A DNA stretch of 64,000 bases from Epiperipatus broadwayi (GCA_028023455.1 JAQFVV010013088.1:62001-126000), one strand, 5' to 3'. Counted from the stretch's first letter, positions 24,071 through 37,108 are shown. Numbers and translations are program-made. Notes: generated from the sequence alone by a model not told the origin.

Positions 24071-24659
24071 AATAATGCCATTTGAAAATCAGTATATTAT
24101 GGGGGCTCTAATGCAAGTATAGTGACTAGAGTCTAACCTGTACAAATACTTGTACAAGTGTGCCAGAAATAATCTAGAACATAATTCCATTTTCTTGGAA
24201 CAAATGTGAAAATTGGCTGTACTGAATGAGATGATGAGTTTATCACTAATAACAGCTACATCATTAACAAAAAGAAAAACAGCTTTTAACTCTCCAAAAA
24301 AATGGAATATGTAAATTATTAATTTAAATAAATTAGCATTTGTATTTAAATACTACTACATATCCAAACATCCATGAGGACTATGATTCCGGATTCATTG
24401 GCTGAAGTGTGCTTAGCTTTAGTTAACAGACTAAATTGAATAAATCTTGACTTACCCAATATTTAAAACATTGAAATAAACTAATTAAATCAGGATTGTA
24501 TGTTAACATTAGAAAATTTTAATAAGCAGTATCTCGGAGAAATGTTACAAAGTATATGCAAAAACATATGAGAGATAAGCTTTAAATTTGTAAGGTATGT
24601 TATTAACAAAGTCTTGTAATGTTTCGATCACCAGAATAATCTATTAAAACAAGTGAATG
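24071..24659. other. AT-rich intronic sequence
   Basis: Nothing recognisable was found. Confidence 0.4.
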
Positions 24660-24679
24660 ATGTCATTGCTCAGGAATTT

Positions 24680-25545
24680 ATAAGTGCCAGAACTAGAATT
24701 GAATAAAAATATCACACTCTGAAAGGTCCAGAACTAGAATTGAATGAGGACTTCACACTCTGAAAGGGCAAGAACTGGAATTGAACAAGGATTTTACATT
24801 CTGAAAAGACCAGAACTGGAATTGAATGGACTTTCTACTCTAAAAGAATCAGAACTGGAATTTAATAAGGACTGCACATAATCTAAAATGGCCAGAACTG
24901 GAATTGAACTAGGACTTCATACTCTGAAAGTGCCAGAACTGGAAGTGAATGAGGATTTCACACTCTGACAAGTGGAATTGAACAAGGACTTCACACCCTA
25001 AAAGGGCCAGAACTAGAATTGAATGAGGACTTCACCCTTTGAAAAGACCAGAATTAAAATTGAATGAGGGTTTCATACTCTGAAAGGGTCAGAACTGGAA
25101 CTGAATACGGACTTCATACTCGGAAAGGACCAGAACTGGAAGTGAATGAGGATTTTGCACTCTGACAAGTGGAATTGAACAAGGACTTCTCACTCTGAAA
25201 AGACAAGAATTAAAATTGAATGAGGATTTCATACTCTGAAAGGGCCAGAACTGGAACTGAACAAGGACTTCATACTCTAAAGGACCAGAACTGGAAGTGA
25301 ATGAGGATTTTGCACTCTGACAAGTGGAATTGAACAAGGACTTTTCACTCCGAAAAGACCAGAATTAAAATTGAATGAGGATTTCATACTCTGAAAGGGC
25401 CAGAACTGGAACTGAACAAGGACTTCATACTCTAAAAGACCAGAACTGGAAGTGAATGAGGATTTTGCACTCTGACAAGCAGAGTTGAACAAGGACTTCA
25501 CACTCTGAAAGAGCGAGAACTGGAATTAAATGAGGACTTTACATT
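24680..25545. repeat. Minisatellite with 155-bp higher-order repeat
   Basis: About 20 diverged monomers of roughly 33-42 bp contain the word CAGAACTGGAATTGAA and GACTTCACACTCTGAAA. In the right part, four monomers form a higher-order unit: the phrase CCAGAACTGGAAGTGAATG recurs at about 25130, 25285 and 25440, a spacing of 155 bp. The minus-strand frames are repeat-encoded and not genes. Confidence 0.9.
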
Positions 25546-26400
25546 TAAGTCTGACACTTTACTGCTTCACAAATTCATATAAATACCATAATGAATGCAA
25601 TTTATTTTACTCATATAATCAAACACAGATTTTTTTTAAATTTTGCTCAGCTGAAATCTGTCTGAGATTATCTTAATAGAACTAAGTGAATAATAAAAAA
25701 ATCTGAAGAATATTATTCAAAATGCTTAAAAAGTACCAAATTGATATACAATTATTTATGTAATTAATGAACAAACACTTCCCCATTCAGGATAACAACA
25801 CTCTGTTAACATAGAATTAAACTCTGCTGAGAAAAAATTAAGAATAGAATGGATTCAATTATTCATTTTTGGTGTTTATAAATTTACCCCTGCCAACCTT
25901 GATAGAATTACAAAATGAATTCAATATATCAGCCAGAGGGAAACTAATTTAATATATACAATTATCAACTTTTGTTTAATTTTTAAAACAAAATCATTAA
26001 AGTCTCTACCCAATTATGATTGGCAACTGATTTAAAAATTAGTAATGCCATGTTTTCATCTTGCTGACATATTAAATATACTGTATATTTCTTTCAATGT
26101 TAGAAAGCCTAAGCTTGTAAACAGCAAATGCTTAAAGAATAAGTGGTTTCATTCTATTTTTGATTCTCTGTCAACAAAGTGTTCTTTGTTAAAATCTTGA
26201 AAGGGAAAATGATTTACTCCATTAAATTACACATCTCCAATTTATTAATAAAAAAAGTTTCATGCATAATAACAAGAAGGCACTGCTTAATTCTTAGCTT
26301 CTACAAAACAACAACAACACAACAAAATGCCTTCTGCTGATTAAAATTTTTATTTAAAAAGCATCAGTTTATAAAATACAAGTTAGGTTGGAAAAAAAAC
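25546..26400. other. AT-rich intronic sequence
   Basis: No feature was recognised. Confidence 0.4.
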
Positions 26401-26560
26401 GAAATGGTTTAGTGGGTAACACATCTACATGCGATGCCCATAGCCTAAAATTCAAATTCAGAATGAAATTAATTTTTTTTCAAATGGATAAAGATTTTCA
26501 TATAGATCTAGGACTTTTGTTAGGCAGCCATGCTGTAGCCATTCAAATATAATAATAATA
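26401..26560 (+). mobile_element. SINE-2 copy (tRNA-derived)
   Basis: An A-box-like TGGTTTAGTGGGTAAC is followed 35-40 bp later by a B-box-like AAATTCAAATTC, then a 3' part TCTAGGACTTTTGTTAGGCA and AGCCATTCAAAT that resembles the fragment at 9.2 kb. AAT triplets close it. Confidence 0.55.
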
Positions 26561-28478
26561 AGCAGTAAAATAAAGATCCTAGGCTAATGTGTATTAATTA
26601 AAGGACAAGTCACACATTAGTAATGAAACAAAAATATAATTGTAATAATTAATGCAGGTCAACATCCAACTTCTGGCAATTGTATGATTATCATCAATCT
26701 TACTATTTGCAGTTTTTGGACAAATAAGTATATACAAGCAATTAAGGAAAGCCTCCCTGTGCTCAATTATTACCAATGTCATTGTATATCACTACTTCCT
26801 AAGTTCTGCTGAGATGATTTTCAGATTAATTTCAGATGAATCAAATAAAAATCTCAGCATTTAAATAAGTAGAAGCAAAACAAAGAGGCAGATAGCAAGG
26901 CAAAGTAGAAGTAAAGAACAAAAATGGACCTTCTTATAAAGATTATTAGAGAAGGGAGTTGAAATTCATCACTGATTTCAGCATCCAGTGAAAAGTGTAA
27001 CCAATGGATAAAAAATATTATACTTATTTGCCAATCCATTTTTATTTTCTAGATGTAGATCATCTTAAAGTTACAACTTATTTTAATCTATTTGCTTCTT
27101 TACGTAATGCAATATTTTTTTATTTGTTGAGGTTTAAAATATAATTAACTATTTTTAATAATTCCTTAACTCACTGAAACAATGGTTTTTGGTACATAAT
27201 TTTTTTAATCTTCATGTTTTTCATTACAATGTTTTATTGGTCCAGGAGTCAAGAAATTGAATTTGCATTTTTTGCCCTCTACTAAGAAATTTTTTTGAAC
27301 CTTTTTTATACAACTTTAAAATTCATGTTATATATTTTTTCTAATATTTTAATTAAAAAAAAAATTTAAAAGATGTCAGGATAATCGAATAAGCAGGTCT
27401 TTAAAGTTTCTTAAACATCCTACTGATAAGTGATTATTATATATTTGGTGATTTCAAACATTGCATGATTACTTCTAAAAAATATTATGGTGGTCTAAAA
27501 AATTGATTTTCTGGAAAGTTTATGATTATTTTTGTATAATTATTGGAAATCAAAAATTTATATTACATACTTATTTTTTATGGAATTGTTTTATTTTTGA
27601 ATATAAGAGAATATATTTTTTGAATAATGTTACCATAGACATTATGATGTGGGAAATACATCTGTCTAGAAATGTTATCACTAAACAATCTGTTATAACA
27701 TTTAGCGATATGATAAAAATTACAATTTTTTTTTAAAATTTTTAAAGCATAAATTGATAGATTTACTAGATGTAAAAAATAATTTGTTCAGATTTTTGAA
27801 ACAAACATCAAACAAAGAAAATTTTGTTCATTTTGAAAATTGAATCAGCATGACCTGAAATTTGATGAGGAAACAACACTTTGTTTTAAAAACTAATTTT
27901 TAAAATAATTCCAAAAATCAAATGCAATTTTTTAAAATTTATTTAATTTCTAAACAAAAATATCTATCAAATGAGATCAAATTTATTATATTCTGATAAA
28001 TAATAATGGTTTAATATTAAAGTGAAAGTTGAAAGTTTAAAGTAAGAACAAAGAAATATGATAGAATACAAGAGGGTTTGAATAACATAAATTTATTCTA
28101 ATTCATTGTTGCAAATATTCAATTTGCTAATAATATCCTCATAACAGAATAAATGTTCAGTAGAGTAAAATAATGGTGCATTATTAATTATGCTTTAAGT
28201 ATTTTAATCCAGACTTGCATTTCATAGCTCACTCTTTCTTTTCATAAGAAGAAAATTCAGAGGAATGGATTAATAGAAAACCATGCAGTCAATAATCATA
28301 ACTTATTCAATAAATAGATTTGTAAAAAATTCACTTTTTTTGCACTTTTTATAATGCTTCTTTTATTCAATTGTCTGACAGTTTTGACTGCATAACAGCC
28401 TTTTTCAGAATTGGAAAATATCCTTTATTTCTTGTTTACTTTCATTAAAATAAATATACAATTAAATTATTTTGATTG

Positions 28479-28512
<34 letters not shown>

Positions 28513-29394
28513 CAATCAAAATAATATATATATATATATATAACACATAAAGATTTTCTATTATTTATATTTTATTTTTAATACTTGGCTGATGTATCAT
28601 TTTAAAATTTATTTAATATGTGTATACACACATATATACATATATATATTATAATTTTATTATTTTATTCTTTGATCTATAATGCAAAACTCATAATTTG
28701 TTGACGACAATTGCATATAAGATTTTATTTGAATAATGCAATATAATTGCTTTTATGAAAATTAAATTTCGATGTAATCATTTAAAATCAATAATTTAAA
28801 TTTAATAATAATTTTAAAAATGTTTAAATATGCCATTCTAGTTATAAATGTTATCAATCTTCTATAACATTAATTTTATTTATTTTGATAAATAATTATA
28901 ATTACATTAGATATATCTATAATTCTTTTTTTCTTTCCATTATTTATATTTGTATAAGTTTTTTTAAATAATTAATTTAGGCCTGAAATTATTAAGAATT
29001 AATATATTATATATATGTATGTAGACATATGAATAAAAGAAAGAAGAAAAGATAAATATAATATAATAAAATATTAACATCATAACTCAGCTTAATTTTT
29101 GAAGCAATTATAAATTAGATATATAAATAAATAAAGTATATATATATTGCTACATTCTTCAAATTAGAATTGAACAATTTATTATATTGCCTGTATCTCC
29201 ATATGGCATTATTTCAGCATATGTCTGTTTATGTAACTTTAATTTTATTTTATTGTGTGTATATGTATTAATATATGTTTAATTTCTTATCAATAAAGAC
29301 ACAGAAAGGGATCATCGATTAGAAAGATGTAAGATATGTGTTAATGCAAAACTAGAAAACAAAAATTATTAAGAAAAATAATATTTACAGTTGA
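26561..29394. other. Very AT-rich intronic sequence
   Basis: It holds an AT microsatellite palindrome (28466-28540, arms TTATTTTGATTGTTATAT and complement). On the minus strand near 28385-28420, CTGAAAAAGGCTGTTATGCA resembles the 3' untranslated motif of Penelope-like elements, a weak call. No coding region. Confidence 0.45.
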
Positions 29395-31556
29395 TATTCC
29401 TAATCTTCAGAAACATTGTAATGAATTTAAATTAAAAATTGGTTTCAAGTATTAGTAGATTTTGAGCATGGTTAAGATTTGAATGAAATTAATAGAAAAA
29501 TAACTGATACACTTTTAAAAACTGTAAAAGAGAGCGTTTGTAGAAAAAAAAGCAGGAATTGACCAATACAATTTGTACTGATATTAGAGAAATTTATGAG
29601 AAAAGAAGGAATATGAAGATATATAAAAATGATGCAGTAAGAAGGATTGAATATCTCGAATTTTGTAAAATGGTGCAAAAAGAGTTGATAATTATATAAG
29701 AAAGTATAATTGTGAACTGACAAGAAAAGCCCACAGAAGAGAATAGAAGTCTCAAGAGTCTAAAACAAGTCTTGCATTGTTAGCCGAGAGGTATCGCAGC
29801 CGCCATGCAAGCAAGTAGTTGGTTGCAGACAGTTGTGGGTTCACATCCCGGCCGATGCTATGACATATGGAAAAAAAAAAGAGTCTAAAACAATATTTTG
29901 GTATTGAGTAGAAAACTTATATCAGCAATAAGAAAAAAGATGGGACTATTACTAAAAAGAGAGATGACATCATGAAATGGATAGAAGACTTTTATCAAGA
30001 ATTATACAGTAATAAAGAACAAGTACCTCCTATATCTATAGCATCTTCCAAATTGCCCAGAATTTTAAATAAAGAAGTGAGACATTCAATTAAATTTATG
30101 AAGAAAGGTAAGGCTCCAGGTAGTGATGGAATTATAATTAATATATTAAAAGAAGCAGGTGAAGAAATAGACATTTTTTGGCAAAGTTATATATCAAATG
30201 TCTAAATGATAAAGATGTACCAGATGATTGGAAGAATGCAGTATTAATATTAATATTTAAAAAAGTGATAAAGAAGATATTAGAAATTACAGACCTATCA
30301 GCCTTTTATCAGTTTTATACAAAATTTTTACTAAGATAATTACTACTCATCTACAGAAAACACTGGATTTCCACCAACGAAGAGAACAAGCTGGATTTAA
30401 AAGTGGTTTTAGTACAATAGATCATATGCAAATATTGAGAGAAAGTTATAAAAAGGACCAATGAATATGATTTGTCATTATGCTTTGGATTTGTAAATTA
30501 TGAAAAGGCATGTGATTCTATATTTCAGTGATTGAAGCATTGGATCGTTAAGGTATAGACTCAGTATATTGTCATATTCTGAAGAATATTTATAAAGATG
30601 CAATAGCAACAATTAGATTACCTAATAAATAAATACCAAAAAGTTAACATTGTGAAAGGTGTAAGACATGGTGACTCCATATCTCCAAAAACTTTTTACA
30701 GTAGTGCTGCAAGAAGTATTTTGTGGATTAAAATGGGAAGTTACAGTAGTGAAAGTAAATGGAGATTATTTAAGTCATTTAGATTTTGCAGGTAATGTAG
30801 TTATTTTTGCAAATAATACTTCAGAGCTTCAGGAAATGTTGCAAGAGTTATCAGATGAAAGTAAGAAAGTAGGATTAAAGGTAAATGCTAAAAATACTAG
30901 AGTAATGTTCAATGAATTTTCTTAAAAGATGAAAATAAAGATTGATAATAATGAGTTAGAAAAAGTTAACTATAAATACCTTGGTCAAATTATTACTCCA
31001 GATAGAAACATAACAGCTGAAATTAGTCATGGAATTAAACTTGGTTGGAGTGCTTTTGGTAGACATAACTTAATACTATAAAGAAATATACCTATGTGTT
31101 TGAAAAGGAACGGTTTTAATAAATGTGTTTTATCAGTTTTTACTTATGGATCTGAGATTTGGACACTTAATAGAAGAGCAATACAGAGACTTCAGACCAT
31201 TCAAAGAAGTATGGAGAAATGCATGTTGGGAATAACAAGAAGAGATCGAAAACGCAATACATAGTAAGAGAACAAACAGATGTTACTGGATATCATTGAA
31301 AGAATTAAAAGATTGAAGTGGAATTGGGCTGGACATATTGCTAAAAGAGATGATAATATATGAATAATTGAAATCTAATATTGGATTCCAAGAGATTGTA
31401 AAAGATCTAGAAGGAGATCACATGTGAGATAGATAGATGAAATAAGAAAGTGTGCAGGGGTGATGTGGAGAAGAGAGGCTAGGGATAGGAGAAGATGGAT
31501 TGAATTTGGAGAGACCTTCATCCTGTAGAGGAATGATAATGGTTGATGATGATGAA
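29395..31556 (+). mobile_element. RTE-type LINE, 5'-truncated and decayed, interrupted by a SINE
   Basis: Translations in all three frames cover the linker before RT (LQKHCNEFKLKIGF), and RT motifs KAPGSDGI (30111-30131), RNYRPISLLSVLYKI (near 30280-30320) and EQAGFKSGFS. The catalytic block is altered to LDFAGNVVIFANNTSE, where a YADD-type pair is expected. Next come KYLGQIITPDR and the C-terminal KRDDN, HVR, KCAGVMWRREARDRRRW. The 3' end is a GATGATGATGAA tail, typical of RTE. Several frameshifts and the lost catalytic aspartates make it inactive. Open frames at 29972-30205 and 30668-30925 are its longest surviving pieces. Confidence 0.85.
29769..29878 (+). mobile_element. SINE-1 copy inside the RTE element
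   Basis: It starts GTCTTGCATTGTTAGCCGAG, has B box GGGTTCACATCCCGG, and ends GATGCTATGACATATGG plus an A-tail. It is flanked by perfect 15-bp duplications AAGAGTCTAAAACAA at 29754-29768 and 29879-29893, proof of insertion into the older RTE copy. Confidence 0.9.
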
Positions 31557-31934
31557 TAAATGCATACTAAAATTGATATATTTTGTTATAAAATATATAG
31601 AAATTGAAATAAAATATAAAATTATTAATGCAAAATTATTTTTGAATATCTATAATATTAATCAAAAATTTAAAAATCAAAATTCAAAATTGTTGTGTAA
31701 AAATCCAATACAGAAGGCAATAGAAAACAATATAAATATAGTAAAAATATTTTTATGTACATACGGTGAGAAAAAAAAGAACAACAGGTATCGTATATAA
31801 TGGCAATTATTTATAAATATAATAATGATATTTTAGAATATTGATAACAGTTTAAATTAGGATGGTAACTTTATAATTTGGTTGAAGGTTTGTGATGATG
31901 TATTTTAGGTGTGATAATATGTTGGATCATTTCC
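31557..31934. other. AT-rich sequence downstream of the RTE
   Basis: An 85-residue frame at 31543-31800 is Ile/Lys/Asn-rich and starts in the RTE tail; it is compositional, not a gene. Confidence 0.4.
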
Positions 31935-32450
31935 ATCACCTATCATTCAATGTTGAATGTCTAGAAAATTTTGAACTTTTCCAAATATAAACAACTGTTA
32001 GTAATAACACACAAAGATAACACAGGTTAGTAGATTACACAGTGTTTCGAGTGATATTATTCTCTGCTCTTTTTCAGGTGTTGTTGGCTAGACCAGTGAC
32101 AATATTAGCATAGGAGTCGAATTCACACCTTTAAATTCTTGAATTTTGCATTTTAAGGCAATGCATTAATCAACAGAGATTTGATAGAATATCTCAGATT
32201 GTTAGACTGTTGCCTTAAATTAAAATTCGATATTCAAGAATCTAAAGGTCTATGTTCCAACCCCTATGCTAGAATTATTACTGGTCAGGCCAGCAACACC
32301 AGAAGAAGATTGAAGAATAACACCACTAAAAATGATGTGGTCTAAAAACCTGTGTTGCCTATTTGTGTGTTATTATTACCAGTTGTTTATAAAAGTTTAA
32401 ATAAAATTTAAAATTTTCTATTCGATGATAGATGATGGAAATAGTAAAAG
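31935..32450. mobile_element. Large imperfect palindrome (foldback element)
   Basis: The arms mirror each other around about 32190: AACAACTG with TAATAACACACAAA at 31990-32016 against TTTGTGTGTTATTATTACC and AGTTGTTT at 32361-32389. ATTTCCATCACCTATCAT near 31937 is mirrored near 32425-32442. It totals about 515 bp and has no ribozyme core or coding capacity. Confidence 0.7.
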
Positions 32451-32741
32451 TCTGTCGTATTACGGCATCTTTATAATTTTTTAAAATTATTATTAAGTTT
32501 AATTTATTGCTTTTAAAAGATTATATTGAAAATTAATTTTTTATATAAAAACATTTATCTTTCGTATAAAAACTTATATACAATAATAATTAATAACTGA
32601 AACACAGGCTTATTATACACCTGTGTTTATATATATATGTAATATATAGGGTATATAAGCACAAACTTTCACATGACCTACCACTCTCCACTCTATCTAA
32701 TAATACTGATACACTTAAACACATATATGTGGAAAAGATAA

Positions 32742-32802
32742 ATAATCACCAATATACGTATTTCATGCTAAACCAACAATCATCAGTTGGTCCAGATTAT
32801 CA
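32742..32802 (-). ncRNA. Hammerhead ribozyme motif, family A copy 7
   Basis: The minus strand has an intact CTGATGA and GAAA, stem I ACCAA/TTGGT, and stem II with one wobble change (TTGTTGGTTTAGCAT). Confidence 0.7.
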
Positions 32803-32903
32803 TCTCTACACATATATACTATAAGTGCCCAGCTATATATTAAAGTATGAGGATTGTCTATCTTAATATATATCTGAGCACTTATAGTATATATGTGTAG
32901 AGA

Positions 32904-32964
32904 TGATAATCTGGACCAACTGATGATTGCTGGTTTAGCATGAAATACGAATATTGGTGATTAT
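32904..32964 (+). ncRNA. Hammerhead ribozyme motif, family A copy 8
   Basis: The core is intact. Stem III is weakened (ATACGAAT), while stem I is as in copy 6. Confidence 0.65.
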
Positions 32965-33077
32965 TTATTTTTTCAACATATATGTGTTTAAGTGTATCAG
33001 TGTTATTAGATAGAGTGGAGAGTGGTGGGTCATGTGAAAGTTTGTGCTCATATACCCTATATATTAATAATAATTAA

Positions 33078-35452
33078 CAAAAATATAAAATGCATTATAG
33101 ATCAATAAAATTAATAATAAAATTATAATATGCAGTATATATAAATATATGCAATATATATATATCATATTTAATGTTTTCCGGTTATATGATTTAAATA
33201 AAATAGTTTTGGGGTTAAACCGTTTATTATTTTGTATTACTTCCCAATGTTTCAATTAAATAGCATCTTTCATTGTCAAGGTTAACTTTTCATTTCAAGG
33301 AAGCCTCTTTGTAAAGGTAACATTGACATTGACGGATTCTATTTCGTGTAAACTTTGGAAAGTAATACAAAATAATATATGCTTTAATGCCCAAAATACT
33401 ATATTTATATGCAATATATATATATATAATGAATAAATTATCGCATATTAAATAACTTAAAAAGTAATATTTGTAAAATACATATTAAAAATCACTAAAT
33501 GTTATATAAATAGTAAAAAATGGATGCATATGGACACATATAAAAATATCAAAAAAAGTTTATAGCATATTTGTATAAATAAATAAGAATGTAATACAAT
33601 TTTATTTTAGAGTTTTAAAGAAGACTATTAGGCAGTCAAAACTCAAATAATTAAATAAAAATCATAAGAAGTGATTTTTTTTAAAGATTTATTTAATACA
33701 AAAAATACAAAAAAGAATGAACATTTTATTAAATACATTTGAACATATGACACAGAGCATTTGAAGAGATATCTTTTCTACAGATTCACTTTTTGCAGCA
33801 GGAAAATCTATTTTATTTTCTTTCAGTGGTCAGATAAAAACTATCCTAACCTTTTTAACAACCACTCTAAAAGTTATATAGTAGTGCTGAGATTTAAAAT
33901 ATGTTATTAATGACAGGAATTCATTTTGAATATTAAGCTATAGAAATTTCAACTATGAAATGACTTTTTTGTGAATTATTAGTTCTCACTGTAGTCACTA
34001 GATGGCAGGAGTTATTGGTGACAAAAAATAATACAAAGTATTTGGAAATCTGTCAGAATTAAGAAGACAGAATTTACTCATATTATATAGAAATGAAAGA
34101 AAGCTATTGCCTTTCCTTTGCATGCCTTTTGTTTCCAACATAAAAACAAATTAATAAGTTTATAAATAATCTATTAATAAATTAAAAAAAAATTTATAAA
34201 ATATTTGTTTCTAAATAAATATGTAATGTTAATGTTTAGATTTTTTGAATTATAGACATTTTTTAGCATCAAATGGTGTCACATAAAATTTTATTGATTT
34301 CAGAGACCAAATAAAATGGAAAACATCATCTGCCACTATTGTTTTTACAATAGTTTATTGATTTTTTTATGATTATAAGTTCAATTTTAGTATTTTACAA
34401 AAAGTTTATCAAGATATCTATAGAAATATTAAATTTTGAAAGACTCATTATTTATTCACTATAATATATCACCTAATATTTAACAATCATAAATTTGAAA
34501 ATTTCACTGGGCTTAAGTACAAATTAATAATTAATAAATGTAAAGTTACAAAAATTAGATTTTCATGCTTTAATTCTGAAATGTTGTAGAGTGGCCTATA
34601 TAATTTCATTTAGGTACAAAACAATAATTTATTATTTGAAATTGCATTGGTATATTATATACATGTGTTTATAACTTTCTTTGAATAACTCTGCTAGTGT
34701 TTGTAGATATCTTCTGTTAAATTATTTTTTTTAATCTGCTGGGAATCACCTTTGATAAAAGTGTTAAGAAATTTACCAATAGAAAGCTAAATTTTGCAGG
34801 ACATCATGATAATGAACTCATCATTGTGCAAATGGCATTGAACTGAATCTGGAACAAAAGTTGGTAATTTTTCCAATTTGTCTATTAAACTTGCTATAAT
34901 TATATTTAATTACTTACTATATATTAATCTATGTTATGAGTTATAATTATATCCATTACTTAAATAATGCACAAGCATATTTGCAAATAGTCTTTTATTT
35001 TTTAAATATTGATATCATTTAGTACATTTTAGAAAAGTTATTCAGTGGTTGCTATATTTCATTATAATTTTACACTGGTAATACAACAAATTCTGTATTT
35101 GCATTTTAATTATTTTTGATAGAATTCTTGATGCATAGTGTTTTTTGGGGTTATTTTTTTTTAATTTGTATTTTAGAAGTATTTTTTGATTAAATCTGTC
35201 CACTTCAGCTATATTTGAATAGAAATTCTTCATTGTGGGAGGGAGTAGGTTTTATGTTTGAGTTATTTTTGATGATATCCCATAATTTCAAAGCAGAGAT
35301 AAATAATTTGAGAAATAGATTCTCCTGTGTAATATTCTTTTTAGTTTATATAAACATTGCTTTTAAATTTGATCATTTGCAAATATTGAAAGCTAAATAA
35401 TTTGTAGAAATTCTATTTTTGAATTTCCCGTGTTCCTCCATTGTTGTTTGTT
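33078..35452. other. AT-rich intronic sequence, no gene
   Basis: No recognised element. The word CACTAGATGGCAGGAG near 33997 is a CTCF-like motif of the kind common in dispersed repeats. Short open frames are chance. Confidence 0.4.
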
Positions 35453-35745
35453 TGTGTATTTTCACCGATTTTTTTTTTTACTTTGAATTTTATAGCATTT
35501 TTTTTTTTTTATAATTTGTACTTTCGATGTATTTTTTGGATATATATATCCTCAGGCATTTTTATTTTTCGATTTAAGTGAAGAATTTTTGATGTTAGGA
35601 GGGGGGTTGTCTTTGTCATATTTTCACCGATTTTTTTTTTTAATTTGAATATTATAGCATTTTCTTGGTTTTTTTTTTTTTATAATTTGTATTTTCGATG
35701 CATTTCTTGGATATGCATTGCCTCAGGTATTTTTATTTGTCAATT
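35453..35745. repeat. Diverged tandem duplication with poly-T tracts
   Basis: Segments with TTTTCACCGATTTTTTTTT, ATTTTATAGCATTTT, TTTCGATG and CCTCAGG recur at about 35458 and 35623, a period near 166 bp. Confidence 0.7.
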
Positions 35746-35999
35746 TTCAGCCACTTTCATACATAAATTTATCACTTGCAAGCTTCGGGCTGGTTGTTGA
35801 TGGTGTCACAGCGCCATCTGCCGGCGGTAGTACGGTTCCTCCATGACTACCAATTTATAAAATTTAAGAACATTCATAAAGTCAATATAAATTTTAAAAT
35901 ATCAAAACAATTAGCGAGGCCATTTTTTCTGAAAACAAAACTGCCATTACATTTTCATACGAAAAAACGTTTTTGAAGAAAAATGATATCATCCAGAGT

Positions 36000-36110
36000 G
36001 TAATTGCAATGAGTGAGTGAGTAGAGAGAAAAAGGGAGGGGAGACATGGAGGGGGAGAGAGAGGAAAAGAGGGGAGGGAGGGGGAAAGAGGGGAGAGACA
36101 GAGAGATTAC
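36000..36110. repeat. Polypurine (GA-rich) tract
   Basis: About 100 bp of nearly pure purine (GGGAGGGGAGA, GAGAGAGGAAAAGAGG). The antisense frame across it is low-complexity. Confidence 0.85.
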
Positions 36111-36975
36111 TATTCTGGAAATGAGTTTAGCAATGACTATACGAACCAATTTGTGAACCACAAATAAATCCACATATAAAACATAGTGTCTATTTTTCTG
36201 TTTTTTTAATGTTTTCTGGTATTGCTTTTTAATTTTTTTATTCACAAAAAATTTTTCTTCCAGAAATACTTCAACATCATATCTGCCATATCATCTATAT
36301 GTAAACCACCACCAATAAGTTTTTTTAGAATGCTTTTGAGATAATCCTTATAATATAAATGGGTCTACCTCTCCCATAAAAAACAATATGCAGACTATAC
36401 ATATATATATAAAAAACCATTTGTGTTATATATATATATATATATGCGTGTTGAAAAGTATACTTACTTGCTGTTTCAACAAACAATATTTATTTCATTG
36501 TAATTAAAGCTTATCAACTGCATGTGATGTATGATATATATACAAGGCTTGGAACAAAATATAGTATATATCGCAGTTCCACTGTGTATATATTTATTCC
36601 TACAGCATTATAATGTTTGTATAGAAACAACTTATTGTGCGATTAACATCCATATAAGAATGTGTTTTTTTAATTTAGTACGGAAACATTAATTCTCTTT
36701 AAATACAACAAAATACTTTCAAATAAAAACTTATTTAAAAAAGATGATCTTAATGCATTTAGGTCAAGATGTATCATAAAAAAAATAATTTAAATAAAAT
36801 TATTACAATTTATGTATTTATAAAATATATATTTTTATAATTTATTTATCCAGTAGTCGATTATTTTATTTTATAAATTACTAAATAATTTATATACTTC
36901 TCAATAGATGACTCTGTTTACAAATGCTCAAAGTAATTTTGTTTCTGGGCTGTATCAGAAAAACAATGCACTGAC
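36111..36975. other. AT-rich intronic sequence
   Basis: TA microsatellites near 36400 and 36430; otherwise nothing. Confidence 0.4.
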
Positions 36976-36990
36976 AAGTATATAAAATTT

Positions 36991-37093
36991 GTCTTGCATT
37001 GGTGGTCGAGAGGTCAGCGTGACTGCCTCGTAGGCAGTTGCCCGGGTTGCGGGTTTGCGTCCCGGCCGATGCTATGACACTTAAAAAAAAAAA
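36991..37093 (+). mobile_element. SINE-1 copy with well-folded tRNA-like head
   Basis: It starts GTCTTGCATTGGTGGTCGAG. The acceptor arms GCATTGG and CCGATGC pair throughout, and the anticodon arm ACTGCCTCGTAGGCAGT is perfect with CGT in the loop. B box GGGTTTGCGTCCCGG is followed by TATGACAC and an A-tail. Perfect 15-bp duplications AAGTATATAAAATTT flank it at 36976-36990 and 37094-37108. The tail mark and duplications make it a SINE and not a tRNA gene. Confidence 0.9.
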
Positions 37094-37108
37094 AAGTATA
37101 TAAAATTT

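Larger units (their letters stand above)
32594..33065. mobile_element. Family A inverted pair with 12-bp target-site duplication
   Basis: A minus-oriented unit (left) and a plus-oriented unit (right) meet near 32835. The whole is flanked by AATAATAATTAA at 32582-32593 and 33066-33077, so the inverted dimer entered as one piece. Confidence 0.85.

Noticed and set aside
25089-25501. Repetitive Ser/Phe-rich protein on the minus strand
   Set aside because: The frame is produced by the 155-bp higher-order minisatellite; monomer lengths not divisible by three break it elsewhere.
36991-37075. tRNA gene with CGT anticodon
   Set aside because: Well folded, but flanked by 15-bp duplications and followed by the SINE tail TATGACAC plus poly-A, so it is a SINE.
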